The notes beneath the pieces are model-generated. The model did not search any database, was not told the DNA's origin, and worked only from the letters and a program-made list of their open reading frames with translations. A program made the translations under genes and the position numbers. DNA of 64,000 nucleotides from Gentiana macrophylla (lineage: Eukaryota; Streptophyta; Magnoliopsida; Gentianales; Gentianaceae). Location: the NCBI GenBank assembly GCA_026214975.1, contig CM047817.1, positions 54,804,246-54,868,245 of the forward strand, given 5' to 3'. Of this stretch, positions 35,858-48,335 are shown piece after piece; within the stretch, counting starts at the first letter, position 1; every line of letters starts with the position of its first letter.

Positions 35858-36853
35858 GGTGTCTGGTACTTTGACAGTGGATGTTCCAGACACATGACAA
35901 AGAATAAGCACTGTTTGACAAACTTTGTGGCACAAGATGGTCCAAGGGTGAATTTTGGCAACAAGAATACACCTGGATATACAAGAGGATATGGCACACT
36001 TGTGAGGAATGGACTTACAATCAAGAATGTTGCATATGTGGAAGGACTGGACTACAACTTGCTGAGCACTGGACAATTCTGTGACAAGGGATACAAGGTC
36101 ACTTTTGACAAAGACAACTGTATTGTCATTAGTGAAAGAGGTGATCAAGTTGTACTTGCAGGTAGAAGACAACAGAACATGTATGTTGTGGATTGGTCTA
36201 CTGCAGTTCCAGAAACCTGGCTGATTGTGCATACCAAATCAGAACTTAATTGGTTATGGCACAAGAAATTGAATCATTTGAACTTTGATGATATTAATCA
36301 GTTGGTAAAGAAGAAACTGGTGGTTGGTTTACCTGAGATCGCATTCAAAAAAGATGCTATTTGTGATGCTTGTCAACAAGGTAAACAGATAAAGACAAGT
36401 TTCAAATCAAAGACCAAACAATCAACTAATAGAGTGTTGGAGCTGATGCATATGGATCTTTTTGGGCCACTAACTCCAACAAGTGTAACAGGAAAGAAGT
36501 ACACTTTAGTGGTTGTGGATGATTATTCAAGGTACACTTGGGTGATTTTTATGAACAAGAAAAGTGAAACACTTCAAAGCATGCCTAATCTTCTGAAAAG
36601 ATTACAAAATGAGAAGAGTTTAACAGTGATAAAGATAAGATCAGATCAGGGTACTGAATTTCTCAACAAAGTTATAAGAGAATATTGTGAACAGAATGGT
36701 GTACTACATCAACTTGCTACTGCTGGTACACCTCAGCAAAATGGGGTTGCTGAGAGAAGAAACAGAACTCTAAAGGAAGCAGGAAGAACAATGAAAGATA
36801 TTGGGCTGAAGCAGTCAATACAGCATGCTATACACAAAACAGAACCTCAGTAA
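35858..36853 (+). pseudogene. E pol: protease and integrase core
   Basis: The protease active site WYFDSGCSRHMT starts at 35864. Its frame is continuous into integrase, so no separate start exists (the first ATG, 35894, is inside protease). Integrase shows the HHCC zinc region (LWHKKLNHLNF ... CDACQQGKQ) and the DDE core: MDLFGPLTP, VVVDDYSRYTW, RSDQGTEF and TPQQNGVAERRNRTL. Protease before integrase before RT is the Ty1/copia order. The frame shifts near 36810 and ends in a stop at 36851. Confidence 0.88.
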
Positions 36854-37380
36854 ACAAGAAGCTGCTGAAGACACCTTATGAGGTTTGGAATGGAAGGAAA
36901 CCTAACATATCCTATTTCCATCCTTTTGGAAGCAAATGTTTTATTCTAAATCATAAGGTACATTTGAAAACATTCCAACCAAAATCAGATGAAGGAATTT
37001 TCTTGGGATATTCTTCAATCAGCAGAGCATTCAGAGTACTGAACAAGAGGTCACTGAAACATGAAGAAACAATTCATGTTGTGTTTGATGAACCTAAGTT
37101 TACTGGTGTGGAAGATGAAGATTGTGAACCTGCTGAGAATCAACAAATCACTGATCCAGATTGTGTTGAAGTTCTGGAAAGATTCAATGACCTAAAAGTT
37201 TCGACATCGTCCTGCTTGAACACCTGCTTTGGTAATGTTATCGATGCAACAATCGAAGCAGTTCAAGGATCTCGCTTTGAACCCCCCAGTAGAAGAAGCT
37301 ACACAGAGACCTATGAAGATGATGTTCTGTTAATCAAAACAACCAAAATCCACAATGGTTAAGGAATCACCTTTGAACAA
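36805..37380 (+). pseudogene. E pol: integrase C-terminal region
   Basis: Continues in another frame with KTPYEVWNGRKPN, FHPFGSKCFILN and SDEGIFLGYS, the GKGY-like/KARE-type C-terminal part of copia integrases (the phrases PYEVWNGRKP and FLGYS are standard). A linker follows (36964-37362 open), ending in a stop at 37362 before the RT domain. Confidence 0.8.
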
Positions 37381-37403
37381 GTCATTGGCAATGTCTGCAA
37401 GGT

Positions 37404-38248
37404 GTGAGGACTAGAACACAACTGGAAGCAATGTTTACTTGTTTTCTATCTCAAATGGAACCAAAAGTTGTTGAAGAAGCTATTTTGAGATCCAGATGGA
37501 TAATAGCTATGCAAGAGGAATTGAATGAATTTGAAAGGAATCAAGTTTGGACACTAGTTGATAGGCCAAATCATGCAAATATCATTGGTACTAAGTGGGT
37601 ATCTGAGAAATAAACTTGATGAATCTGGTACCATTGTAAGGAATAAGGCCAGACTAGTTGCAAAAGGCTATTCCCAAGCAGAAGGAATAGATTTTGATGA
37701 AACTTATGCACCTGTTGCAAGATTAGAAGCTATCAGATTATTATTGGCACATGCTGCATATAAGAACTTCAAAGTATATCAAATGGATGTTAAGAATGCA
37801 TTTTTGAATGGCATTCTGGAGGAGGAAGTTTATGTTCAGCAACCTCCTGGATTTGAAGTTAAAGATCAAGAAGATAAAGTGTATAGACTCAACAAAGCAC
37901 TTTATGGATTGAAACAAGCACCAAGATCTTGGTATGAGACTCTATCTCAATTCTTGGTGGACAATGGTTTTACAAAAGGGACCATTAACAAAGACACTTT
38001 TCAGAATCAGTGAAGGGGACAGCACCCTGCTGGTACAAATTTATGTGGATGACATAATTTTTGGTTCTGAAAATGATTTAATGTGTGAAAAGTTTGCAAA
38101 TCTAATGAAGAGTAAATTCCAAATGAGTATGATGGGAGAAATGAACTACTTCTTGGGATTGCAAGTTAAACAGATGAAAGATGGAATCTTCATTCATCAA
38201 ACCAAGTATACAAAGGAGTTCTTTGAAGAAGTTTGGTATGGAAAATAA
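37404..38248 (+). pseudogene. E pol: reverse transcriptase
   Basis: Copia RT in three overlapping open pieces (37404-37613, 37558-38013, 37934-38248). Motifs in order: [77 protein letters not shown] and the catalytic YVDDIIFGS at about 38043. The thumb follows with MMGEMNYFLGLQV. Catalytic aspartates are present. Two frameshifts (about 37610 and 37990) and a stop at 38246 interrupt it. Confidence 0.9.
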
Positions 38249-38988
38249 AGACTAAGAATTCAACTCCTATGAGTACAAACATCAGATTGGATGAAGATAA
38301 AGAAGGCAAAGATGTTGATCAGACCTTATACGAAGGATGATAGGCAATCTGCTGTACCTAACTGCCCAAGCAGACTGATATATCCTTTGCTGTAGGTGTT
38401 TGTGCAAGATTTCAATCTAAACCTAAAGAAAGTCACTTGAGTGCGATCAAAAGAGTTCTCAAGTATCTTAAAGAGACTATGGGAGTTGGGATATGGTATT
38501 CCAAGGAAGGAAGCTTCAAAGTAATATCCTACTCAGATTCTGACTATGCTGGTTGCAAGATTGATAGAAAAAGCACCTCAGGAACACATCGAGTTAATGG
38601 GAAATAATTTGGTTTCTGGTTTAGCAAGAAACAAAATTCTATATCAACTTCTACTGCTGAAGCTGAATACATTGCTGCTGGAAGTTGTTGTGCACAAGTA
38701 CTATGGCTAAGACAACAATTAAGGGATTATGGAATTGAAGAAAAGGAAATTCCAATCATGTGTAATAACACAAGTGCAATTGCAATCACAGAAAATCCTG
38801 TTTTGCACTCTAGAACCAAGCACATTGATGTGAGACATCATTTTATAAGAGATCATGTTGAAAAGAAAGATGTGGTGGTTCTATACATCCCTACTGAAGA
38901 TCAACTTGCTGATATTTTCACTAAGCCACTTGATAGTGAAAGATTTGCTAAATTAAGGACTGAACTTGGAATCATAAAGTTTGACTGA
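38249..38988 (+). pseudogene. E pol: RNase H
   Basis: SYSDSDYAGCKIDRKSTSG (about 38530) gives the first catalytic D; STSTAEAEYIAAGSC (about 38645) the E; CNNTSAIAI (about 38760) stands where the next catalytic D is expected (usually CDN), so that residue is changed to N. The tail HIDVRHHFIRDHV and EDQLADIFTKPL ends at TGA 38986-38988, the usual pol end of plant copia elements. A frameshift near 38330 and TAA near 38607 interrupt it. Confidence 0.85.
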
Positions 38989-39012
38989 TATTCAGAAATG
39001 TACTGGAATTCA

Positions 39013-39226
39013 CCAAGGGGATTAGTCTTTGCTATGTTGGGTGAGCTCACTTAGCATATTAGTCATTGGTATCAACAATTCCATGCACTTATGTTTGATC
39101 AATTGAGCAAATGAGGTTGCCAAGGGGATTGGTCTTTGTCATGTTGGGTGAGCTCACTTGACAGATCTGTCATTGGTATTAAACTTCATCTTGTATTATC
39201 AATTGAACAAAACAAGAAGAAAACAG
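39013..39226 (+). repeat. E: 107-bp tandem doublet behind pol
   Basis: Units start caaggggatt at 39014 and 39121. Both contain tgttgggtgagctcactt and gtcattggtat, then a tgatcaattgagcaaa / tatcaattgaacaaaa tail. Confidence 0.85.
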
Positions 39227-39419
39227 GGACCAGCAGAGTCATTTTGACAAATTTCTTTGAAGCATTTTATCGCCAGATCGCTTGAGCCCACCTCGCCGAG
39301 GATTACTCTGTTGGATGGAACGTTACTCAGTCAAAATTATTAAAAGTCAAAAAGCAAATTGGCGGGATATTTATTTTATCCTTTATAACCGCAGTTAACA
39401 CGATCTAACGGTTATCAAA

Positions 39420-39637
39420 CATTATGGAACACGTGTCAAGCCAGCATTTATTCAGATTAATCATGGTTGACCTGGATGTGCGATGTCTTGGCAGTTTCAA
39501 CCACCCACTCGTCTATATATTCAGCCTATCACACGGTAATCATCACTTGCAAATCGCTTATCATCGCTGCGATCTTTTACCTTTGTGTGAACACTGATTT
39601 GAGATTCAATCTTCTTCATCTCACCCTTCATATTAAA
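39420..39637 (+). promoter_or_regulatory. E: internal promoter candidate before ORF3
   Basis: Within the 650-bp pol-ORF3 spacer: a G-box (acacgtgtc, 39429-39437), a TATA box (gtctatatattc, 39511-39522), then about 95 bp of leader that becomes CT-rich (cttcttcatctcaccc) and ends in attaaaATGGCGG, a near-ideal plant start context. Upstream, taacggtta-like Myb-type pieces lie at 39390-39415. These are what one expects in front of a plant gene. Confidence 0.5.
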
Positions 39638-42600
39638 ATGGCGGAAAAAGTTGATGTACAAATTGAATCAAGCCAAAGTGTCAGAGGTTTTATTGAAGAT
39701 GCAAACAAAGCGAATCGGCCATTAACATTGGTCGAAGAATAAGGAGGTATGCGGTGCTGGAGAATGTGTTGAATATAAGATCGAGACAATTTCTTATACA
39801 AATGTTGTCGGGCGGAGAAACATTCGAGATAAAGGAAGGAATCAAGCATTTAAGGCTGCTGTAAATGGGCAAGAAATTCAAGTTTCCCCGGTCTGTGAGG
39901 AAGTTTTGGATTTGTTGAAGTGGGGGATGGCTCGGTCAATCTGAAGCAATGGGATTGGACAAATTGGCATTTGTAGATCGATTAAGGCAGATGCAGACCA
40001 CCAAATCCGTTCAGGCATCAATCGCAAACATATTGGAAGTGAATATAGTCTCATCGAGCAAGCGATTGCTAAAAACATACTTGGGGTGGTCGGATGTATG
40101 GACACTCTATCAGGACCCAAGATAGAGTTGATGATTATCATCTGCAGGAGCTTGAAGTTTGATTGGGCGGATACTTCATCCACTATATGAAGAAGGTTAC
40201 CAAGGAAGAAAAAGAGGAAAGAGGAAGTCCAAGCGCGCCCTTAGGATTGATGGTTCAGACTCTTTGAATCATCTTGGAATCCCTGATGTAGCACCTGAGA
40301 ATATTAATCAGTCTAGATACAAGAAGGAAATTAATTATGCTATTCCTGGTCTAGATGATGATGAAGAGGTTGCTGGAGAGGCTGTTGATGATGATAATGA
40401 TGATGATGATGGTGATGCTGGTGGTGAGCAGGTTCAGCAAACTAAGAAGATATCTATCAAACCTGCTGCACCAAAGAAAGTTGCTAAGAAAAGAAAGAGT
40501 GGAGACACAAGGAAGATAACTTAAGTGTTAAAGCCTTCAAAGAAAACAAGAAAGGAAGCAGTCTGATGATCTTTGAGTCCACTGAGGTCAAGTGGAGGTT
40601 ATGACCTGCTTTATTCGCAAGAAGAAGAAGCTGTTGTTGAAATTTTGAGGAACAATGAAGGAAGCCAAGAGAAAGAGAAAGTCTCACTGTGGTTGAGAAA
40701 GATGATGAACCCCTCTCCAAGAGAAGGAAGGAAATTGCCAAAAAGAAGAAATATGGCAAGGGGAAAGAGTTGAAAAACTTGGAAGCTAGCTCAAAGAATC
40801 CAAGAAGAAGCACCAGTAGAAGAGGAAGAAGAGGCTGTTGATGCTGAGCCCTTAACTATCATTCCGCCTGTGGTGATTACTGACTCCTCACCTGAAGAGG
40901 GTGTCAAGTCTAGTGATGCTAGACGAAGTTGTTGTTGAGCAACTGTGGAGGATATACTGAGATCATCGACCCGAGAGCGAGCTCTTTGTAGTATCCATTG
41001 AAGAACCACAACAAACCACTGAACCTAAACCTGCTATGGTAGTTGAAAAGATAATTGAAGACTTGGTTGAAGACCCTGCAAGTGTGGCAAGAACTCAGGG
41101 GGAAGAGGAGTCTGCTGCTAACCCTGCTGATGAGCATGTAAGTCAGGGGGAACCAAGTGTGAGTGCAGATGGAAGTAGTAGGTACAAATGTGCAGCCTCA
41201 AAGAACCTCTTGACTTTAGAACAACTGTTGAAGAAACCATGAGCTTACTTGTTGAAGCTTTTGGAGGTCAGCAAGCTGCTGAACCTGCCATTAGGAAGCC
41301 ATCTATGCCATATGAGAAGGCATCCAAAAAGAACAAAGTAGATCCTAACTTCAAAAAGGTGCAAAACTATTTTCAGTGGAAGTTCGGATTCTACAAGAGA
41401 CAGAAAACCAGCTGCTGATCCAATGAGTGGATTTGAAGAATGGGCATTTGAGCGACTAGGTGTGACGACTCTTTGGATTTGATAGACACTAGCATGTTGC
41501 AATCCAGGCTGATGGATCTTTTGGATGAAGGAAAGAAAAGTGGAGCTATTATGTTCAGAGATCCAAAGTTCACACCAGATAGTGATTCATCGATTCGATG
41601 ATGATACCCCTATGTTTCTGGGGAGACCCAGGTGGAGTGGCTAGAGAAACAACAAGCCGAAGCCACTTTGGTCAAGAAGCTACGAGATCGGTAAGTTCAT
41701 CGAGGGCCCAAGAGATTGGAGAGATGGATGAGGATCTACAGGATCTCACCATGGATGATCTAGAAGCATTGATCAATGAGGAATTACATTGAGTCTTTGG
41801 TAAATTTGGTTGATGAATCTGCTACATTCCTTGTTGAAGAGCCTACTGCACAACATGAAGCTGAAGAGTGTGAAGGTTTTGATGGAGAGAAGGTTATTGA
41901 TCACAGTGAACCTAGTGCCAGCTCAGAAGAATCCATTGAATATCAGGGTGGATTTGACTTTGAGGACATTCTTACTAAAACTGCCATCATCCTGCACAAG
42001 ATTGGTCATGCTGAAGGTTTCCAAGTGGATAATGAGGCTACATTCAATCCACAGGAAGTTGAAGAGGAGGTACAGGTTGCTTAGGTACAAACAGCACCTG
42101 GACAAAGGTTGGAACAGAGAGTGCAGTGCTTTGAGTCTCAAACAAAGACTGGACAAAGGTTGGAACCGACTTGGGTTTGGAGGATACCCCGTTGTTGAAA
42201 GAGGCTGCTTTGTAGTGGAGCCTCCTGGAGCCAAGGCCACTTTGTAGGGAAGGATAGTCAGGTGATGTTGTTAATCAAGAAGAGCAGATCTTTGGACTAT
42301 GACTACAAAGTGATGAAGAGTTTGATTTTGGAGAAGAAGAAGGCTGCTTGAAGAACTCGCACAAGATCCAGTCATGGAAGATATTCTTGGTGCTATGGTT
42401 GAGGAAGGACCTCCCCCGCCGGGAGAGATATATGAGTAAGGCAATGGTCATCGGAGCAGACAATGAGCCTGAAGATAGAGTTGAGGAGCTCTGCTAATGG
42501 ACTCTTGATAGTAGAATGACCAAAGTGAAGTACCAGTTGAAGTGTTAAATGAGTTGAGGACTGTAAGGCATGATATGCAACAGTTAAGGACACAAGCGGA

Positions 42601-43570
42601 CATGACGAAGAGAGATTTGAAGAAGCGATGAAGATGGTGAATGAAAACAAACAATCTCAGCGTCTGATTGCTTCAAATTTTACATCCACTCAAAATGTCA
42701 TCACCGATATGATGCTAGATGTGAGAGGCATCAAGGTTGGAAACACTTGCAAAAGATAAATTTACGAAAGAACAACTTATTTCTATCCATCGAAACTTGA
42801 CAACCTTGTCGCAACATCGACCCTCGAGTCTGCTGTCTTTGCACAACAACTCTTGTGCTCGATCCCAAACTCACCGAAAGGATCAGCAGTGGAGGAGACA
42901 TTGCAATCGGGATTACTTGCTCTTGATACTAGAAGCCGGAACTATGGAAGGTCAATTGAATAGAGTGATAGTATCACAGGAGGGTATTCATGGCCTTATA
43001 TCCCGTTTTGTTGATGATGTCACTAAGGGGGAAGAGGGCCAATCAGCTGCAGCAAAGGAGGCTGCAAGACTCTTTGCACAAAAGAGATGGACTGATGAAA
43101 CCAATGCTTTTAGGCAACCTGCACCTGGCAGAGTTCAACTTACTGATGATCTTCTTAGACAGTACAAGAAAGAGTATTACAACAGGATGAGACCTTATCA
43201 TGACAAAGGGTTTCATGAAGGTCTGGACTCTTTCTTGGGGTTAAAATTCTGGGAGGCAAGAGTTAAAGCCTTAAGGGCAAGCAACAGAGGTGGAAGAGGT
43301 GGAAGAGGTGGCAGAGCTGATAGGAACTTACCTATCACAAAAGCAAAGGATTCACTTGATGAGTTCACGGAACTTTACATGAAGTTTGGATTCAGGGTGA
43401 ATCAGATTAATCTTATCCTGCCTGAAGCATGGAACTGGTGAAAGCAAGTCAATCCCTACATTGATTTCACACTGATTGAAAATGAATGGATGAGGGATAT
43501 GATAGAACAGATCAGAGCCTATCAAGAACAAGCTGAGAAGGCTAGAAGAGAAAGAGAGAAGAGACAATAG
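39638..43570 (+). pseudogene. E ORF3 (Sire-type extra ORF behind pol)
   Basis: Start ATG 39638 (MAEKVDVQIESS). Open pieces 39638-39742, 40159-40524, 41036-41418, 41776-42084, 42737-43441 and a tail to TAG 43570 indicate one ORF of roughly 1,300 codons broken by about ten frameshifts and stops. Seen in order: an alpha-helical region (DKLAFVDRLRQMQTTKS, 39957), an acidic tract of Asp codons (40387-40420), a lysine-rich, NLS-like PKKVAKKRKS (40475-40502), glutamate-rich stretches, a region FVDDVTKGEEGQ (43005), an RGG cluster (RGGRGGRGGR, 43287-43316) and a charged helical C-terminus EKARREREKRQ. The family is called envelope-like, but no signal peptide or membrane segment is evident here. The composition looks more like a nuclear or RNA-binding protein; that is inference. 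Confidence 0.7.
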
Positions 43571-43730
43571 ATCAGCATACTTATTATTCTTTATCTTTCT
43601 TTGCATCTAGTTTGTAATAATGAACAATGATTATAATGAAAATTGTGAATTTGTTCTATTTTTGTGTTTTATCTTTTGCTTTCTTTGATTAGGTGAGGTA
43701 GTGGCATCATCACCAAAAAGGGGGAAATTG
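43571..43730 (+). other. E 3' untranslated region and polypurine tract
   Basis: 160 bp AT-rich spacer; aaaaagggggaaat (43717-43730) directly abuts the 3' LTR start. Confidence 0.85.
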
Positions 43731-45429
43731 TTGGACTTATTTTTAGTTTTGATGATGAGTGACATATACTAGTTGTTATAGTGCAAAGGCAAAAGATGTC
43801 TAGATTAAATGTATAGGTTTATTAGAGTTTGATTCATAAAATAGGTTGATCAAACAAGCCTTTGTAAAAGTGGTCTTGACTTGTTTCAGCAGACCGGGTC
43901 TAGGTCATGAGGGTAGATAGGTCGAGTAGACTAGTCAGGAACCTCTTTGGCAAGATCGAAGGTGAGGGTTCAAACACGATAAATGAAGGCTAAGGGATCA
44001 AACTTAGTAATTTAAGTCAAGGATATGGAATCGAATTTAGGCAAGTCTGTGATGACCTAAAGCGATTACATATACCTTAATGTAGAAGGTCTAAGTTCCA
44101 TAAGTTGGATGATGTTTGGAACTTAGTTATAATTAAAATGATGTAATCTAACTACACAAATAAAAGTTAGATAAAAGTAATCATTTGCATTATATCTTAT
44201 ACTGAAATATGATGATCACAGATGATTAAACTTCAAAGCAGATCGATAAGCCTGTTGATATATATCTCGATTTATTCAAGATTATTTTGGAAGACTACAT
44301 GGATAAGGATGACCAACTACCTCTGACTTATCAAGAAAATCAAAGGTTGAGATTAAAAAGGCGTTGGGATGATTCATATTTTTATCCATTGGATACAAGT
44401 CAAAGGGGTGGATGATTGCCTTTGTCAAAAAGGAATTTCGACAAATGTCGACCCTATGAATAGAGACGAATCGCGATCGGATGGGACAAAAACAAGGAAC
44501 GGTTACATTTGAAATTAAAATACAAGTCACATGCATTCTTGCCTATAAATAGAAGACTTTCAACTCAAGAAAAGATGAATTTTTGGATAAACTTTAAGTG
44601 CTAATTCGAAATGAAAAACACCTGTGAACTTCTTTGAGCATAAAGCTGCTGATCTAGTGAATTTCTTCAAGTGTATTTTGTATTCAAGCTGCATCAAGAC
44701 TACACACTTGAAGACTGCAAGCTGCTGATTACATCATCCTAATCAAGTTGCTGCAACTGAATCATTTACTTGATTCAATCTTTATTTCATAAAGAACCTC
44801 TGCCAAGACAAAGTGAATCATCCGTTGGGTGTGAAAGATCGTTGTTTGTGGTGGGAGTGGTGAAGAGGCAATCCTACCCTTCAAGGACCAGTGGAAGACT
44901 AAGGAGCGACAATCCTACCTGTTCCAGATGGCGATTTGTGAAGCCATAGTTATTGGTGAAGGACAAGCAATCTTAGGAATCTTTGTAAAAGCTACATCAA
45001 AGATCTCTAGTGAATTTCCTCCAACATCACAGGATACTGACAGGATTACATCACCTGGAACCACTATAAAAATCTGCCTACTTACTTTCAGCATTTACTT
45101 TCTGCACTTAGTTTATTTCACTCATCAACCAACTGAATCTAGCAACTAAAATCACACACTTGCACTACTGAGTATCTAATACTTAGTATCATATTTAACA
45201 ACAAGTAATAAGGCTTAATTTTGATATAATTCCACGCATGTATTCAAAGAATCGAACTATCGATGAGACTCATGTTTTGCTTACAGCAAAGAGTTATGAA
45301 GTCTCGGCAGACATCAAGTATCAAGCAGATCTTGAAATTGCAGAATTTGTTAACTCCAAAAGATTTATGTGTTAAGTTTATTCACCCCCCCCCCTCTAAA
45401 CTTAACCAAAGCCTTTTCAAGGACCAACA
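43731..45429 (+). repeat. E 3' LTR (1,699 bp)
   Basis: tgttggacttatttttag ... ggaccaaca, colinear with the 5' LTR. The C run at 45385-45395 is longer than in the 5' LTR. TATA box at 44544-44551. Confidence 0.93.
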
Positions 45430-46128
45430 CGGTGTAATATGAACTCCATGGATCGATCGGTTTCTAGGATTAACAAACAAGGGGCGTCTATCTACTTCCA
45501 TAAATGGAAGGAATGGATTCCGTATCTCGTGATAACACGGACTACTCACTCAATCCAAAGACAATGCCAAGATGGGGTAATTCGGACCACGGACTCAGTG
45601 TAATCCTTAACCGTCAAGTCAAACTTCATATGCGATTCAAGCGAGTTCTTTGTGATCACCTCAGATTAAGATATATCCATAAATATGATCATCCATTGAT
45701 TCGATAAGAATTCTCGATTACGGAATTATATCGTGAACTCTAATCAAATCGGTCCAAATTTCTATATGATATATCTATCATATATAAATGCCCCATTAGG
45801 TTCTCTTAACCGAAAGTCCGGATAGGACTATCACACCTATTGTGTTCTCGTGGCGCATTAATAGCACGTTAAAGGAGAGACCCGATACTCGATTAACTTC
45901 ACTATGGGCTAATTGTATTTTAAGTACATCTTCACTAACTCAATCCTCCCGTGTATATACCATACACTAAGTTAAGTGATTACATAAACGATATACTTTA
46001 GGGTTTTCTGTAGTGTAAATACTATTGCCACATCGGTGATTATGAGAATAATAAATATGAATAATAATGTCAATTCATTTATTAAATAAAACAATTACAA
46101 AATTGTCTTCCGGGCATCACACCTAACA
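45430..46128 (-). repeat. B 3' LTR, part 2
   Basis: Resumes with cggtg (imperfect copy of cagtg at 31752-31756) and runs to the LTR start, minus strand TGTTAGGTGTGATGCCCG (46128). Matches A 21755-22414. Confidence 0.85.
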
Positions 46129-48335
46129 ATCTCCCACTTGCACGAAAGCATGTGATTAATTGTTTTAGAGCACACCCTATTATTTAAACTACAACAAACC
46201 ACATCTCCCACTTGCTCTAAAGCAATGGAGACCCATCCCGTATTCTAGTACCCATGAAGCATATCATAACCATTTTGATTCCAAAGTACACTCTGAGTAT
46301 GCCGTCGTAGGATAGGTCGGTGACTCAGGGGAGCACCTACATCTAAATGTCATGGGTCTTAATGATTAGTCGGGTTGTCGGCTTGAGACGATCCGTAGAA
46401 TCAAACGTTACCGGTCCATCTAATCATGTGGTACTCGAGTAAACATCGAGCCGAGATCGAATTAACGATCATCCTTAATCGACTTAAAGTCAAAATCGGT
46501 GTATCACACATATCCAAGTTCACACAGGAATATGTCCGCATATTGTTCCTCGTTCTCTTCAAGATACTAAAGGACATACTAAACTTGCTTTGTTAACCGC
46601 CGAATCTAAGATTTGATCATAGTTGACGTTCAATAAACTGACCATCTCTTACTAGAAAGAGAATCTATCCTATTTCTCTTGATCTGAAGATTTAGAGAGT
46701 CATTCCTGAGGCATAGGGTAGAACTTCCTCGTTGAATGTTGCATACACAGATGCATCATCTTAACCAATAAGATGGATGGGAAACCAGTGACTGATTCTA
46801 ATGAATTTGACCGAGTCAAACTCTTAAGAATGTTGTCCAAATCTCTGTTGCAGAGAATTGTGGCATTGTCAGATTCTGACTTCAGATAACACAACCATGT
46901 TGATTCCAACTGGTACAATGTTATCCTTCACAAACACTAATATATGTATATATTCACTACAGTACTAAAATTGATATCCAGTCTACAAAAGACTTATCAA
47001 TATTCTTGTCAAATCCACATATTGTAGAAATATATGACTTCCAGTGACTGAGAGGTTTGCTTTTTATCCACAAAGGACATAAGCCTTGACAGTTATTCTG
47101 TCATTAGTTCATAAGGCAATACCCTTTTGTTCCGAATGAATCCAGACTCCGTGTGTTTGGCAAGAAAATCTCAGGGAATCACCCCTATTTTCTGCTTATG
47201 AACGAAATCATGCAATACTAAGTGATAAGAGAGTTCAAGGTCTGATTAACACTCTAGACCACTCAAGTTTTGCTCTGAAAGATAAACTTTCCTATGCGTT
47301 CTACTCTTTTCCGGGTAGATCCAATTACTCCCACTGGGCCTGAGACGCTCAGGTGGTTCCACATGAGCATGAACAGAGTTGGAGTTCCGAACTCCATTCA
47401 CAGGGTTATGGCTATTAAACCAACCTCTATTATCAGAATCCTATACTGCTCACAAAAGAGCCATAGGTCATCAATCGATCCTCAGACTATAAAGTCCGCA
47501 GAACGCGTAACGGGTAATGGATAAACCATACTCCCATTATATTCTGGGTGGATCGAAATTCTGATCTAGTTTAGTAGTATTTAGTGTTATCACCAAAAAC
47601 CGATGTTGGATGTGGTCTGATTTTAATCAGTTAGTAACTACCTTGAGTAAACGTACTTCAAGGTTTAAGGTTTTCTGTTCATAGACTCTATCGGAAAGGG
47701 ACGAACTTGATATAATCGTCCCTTCCCGATTTCAAGAATCTTATAACAAACCTTTTTCTCAATGCTACAAGATATATAACGATTGGTCACTGACCGAACG
47801 TGTTCGCGAAATTTCCAGACCTACCTTCAAGCACCGTGTGCTAAATGATTATATTTATGGAAGTGGGGTGAACCGAATCCACACCTTAACCGTAAATTCC
47901 AAAGCATATTCTAGGTAGACTTCTCGGTCTTACATTTCAATGTAATCCGTTATTTCGCTTCCAATATCTTTATTGAGTTAAGCAGTGTATTGTACCACGT
48001 CTAAAACTATGTAAGGCAATTTAATGGCTTCACACTTAGTGAGAACATGTCACAATGAGGCAGGCTGAGCATCAATCTCGAGGAGTATGAATGGCCTATT
48101 CTGAGTATAGAATACTCTATCTCTGTTGAAAACAGAGAAACCTCAAAATATTTTGGATAAACTTTCCAGAGTGTTTGAATAGTTATCTGACAAGAAGTCA
48201 CTACTCGGAAGCTCCTACTAGCTTGTATATTTCATCAGACCCCGAAGGTCGTCATGAACAAGCTATGTTACTTCTTCATAACCATTATCCTTTCCCTATT
48301 GAAAGGAAACTTAGTCATTGAACCTTTGAGACAAT
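46129..48335 (-). other. B polypurine tract and non-coding interior, left part
   Basis: Begins with the polypurine tract, then sequence colinear with A 22431-24630. A second PPT-like catctcccacttgc lies at 46203-46216, only 75 bp from the first. Ends in acaat (48331-48335), duplicated behind F. Confidence 0.7.

Larger units (their letters stand above)
31757..45429 (+). mobile_element. E: Sire/Maximus-type Ty1/copia retrotransposon with a third ORF
   Basis: Two 1.7 kb LTRs, primer site, gag with two CCHC knuckles, then protease, integrase, RT and RNase H in copia order, a 650-bp spacer, a third ORF of about 3.9 kb, polypurine tract and 3' LTR. Total 13.7 kb. Among plant copia lineages an ORF behind pol is the mark of Sire/Maximus. 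The flanks cagtg (31752-31756) and cggtg (45430-45434) form a 5-bp duplication with one mismatch. All ORFs are broken by frameshifts and stops as read. Inserted in the 3' LTR of B. Confidence 0.9.

Noticed and set aside
35858..38988. Endogenous pararetrovirus (caulimovirid) origin
   Set aside because: A clear integrase, LTRs, primer site and target duplication are present and the domain order is Ty1/copia.
42399..42654. Minus-strand ORFs across the Sire ORF3 region
   Set aside because: Antisense shadows of a low-complexity plus-strand coding region.
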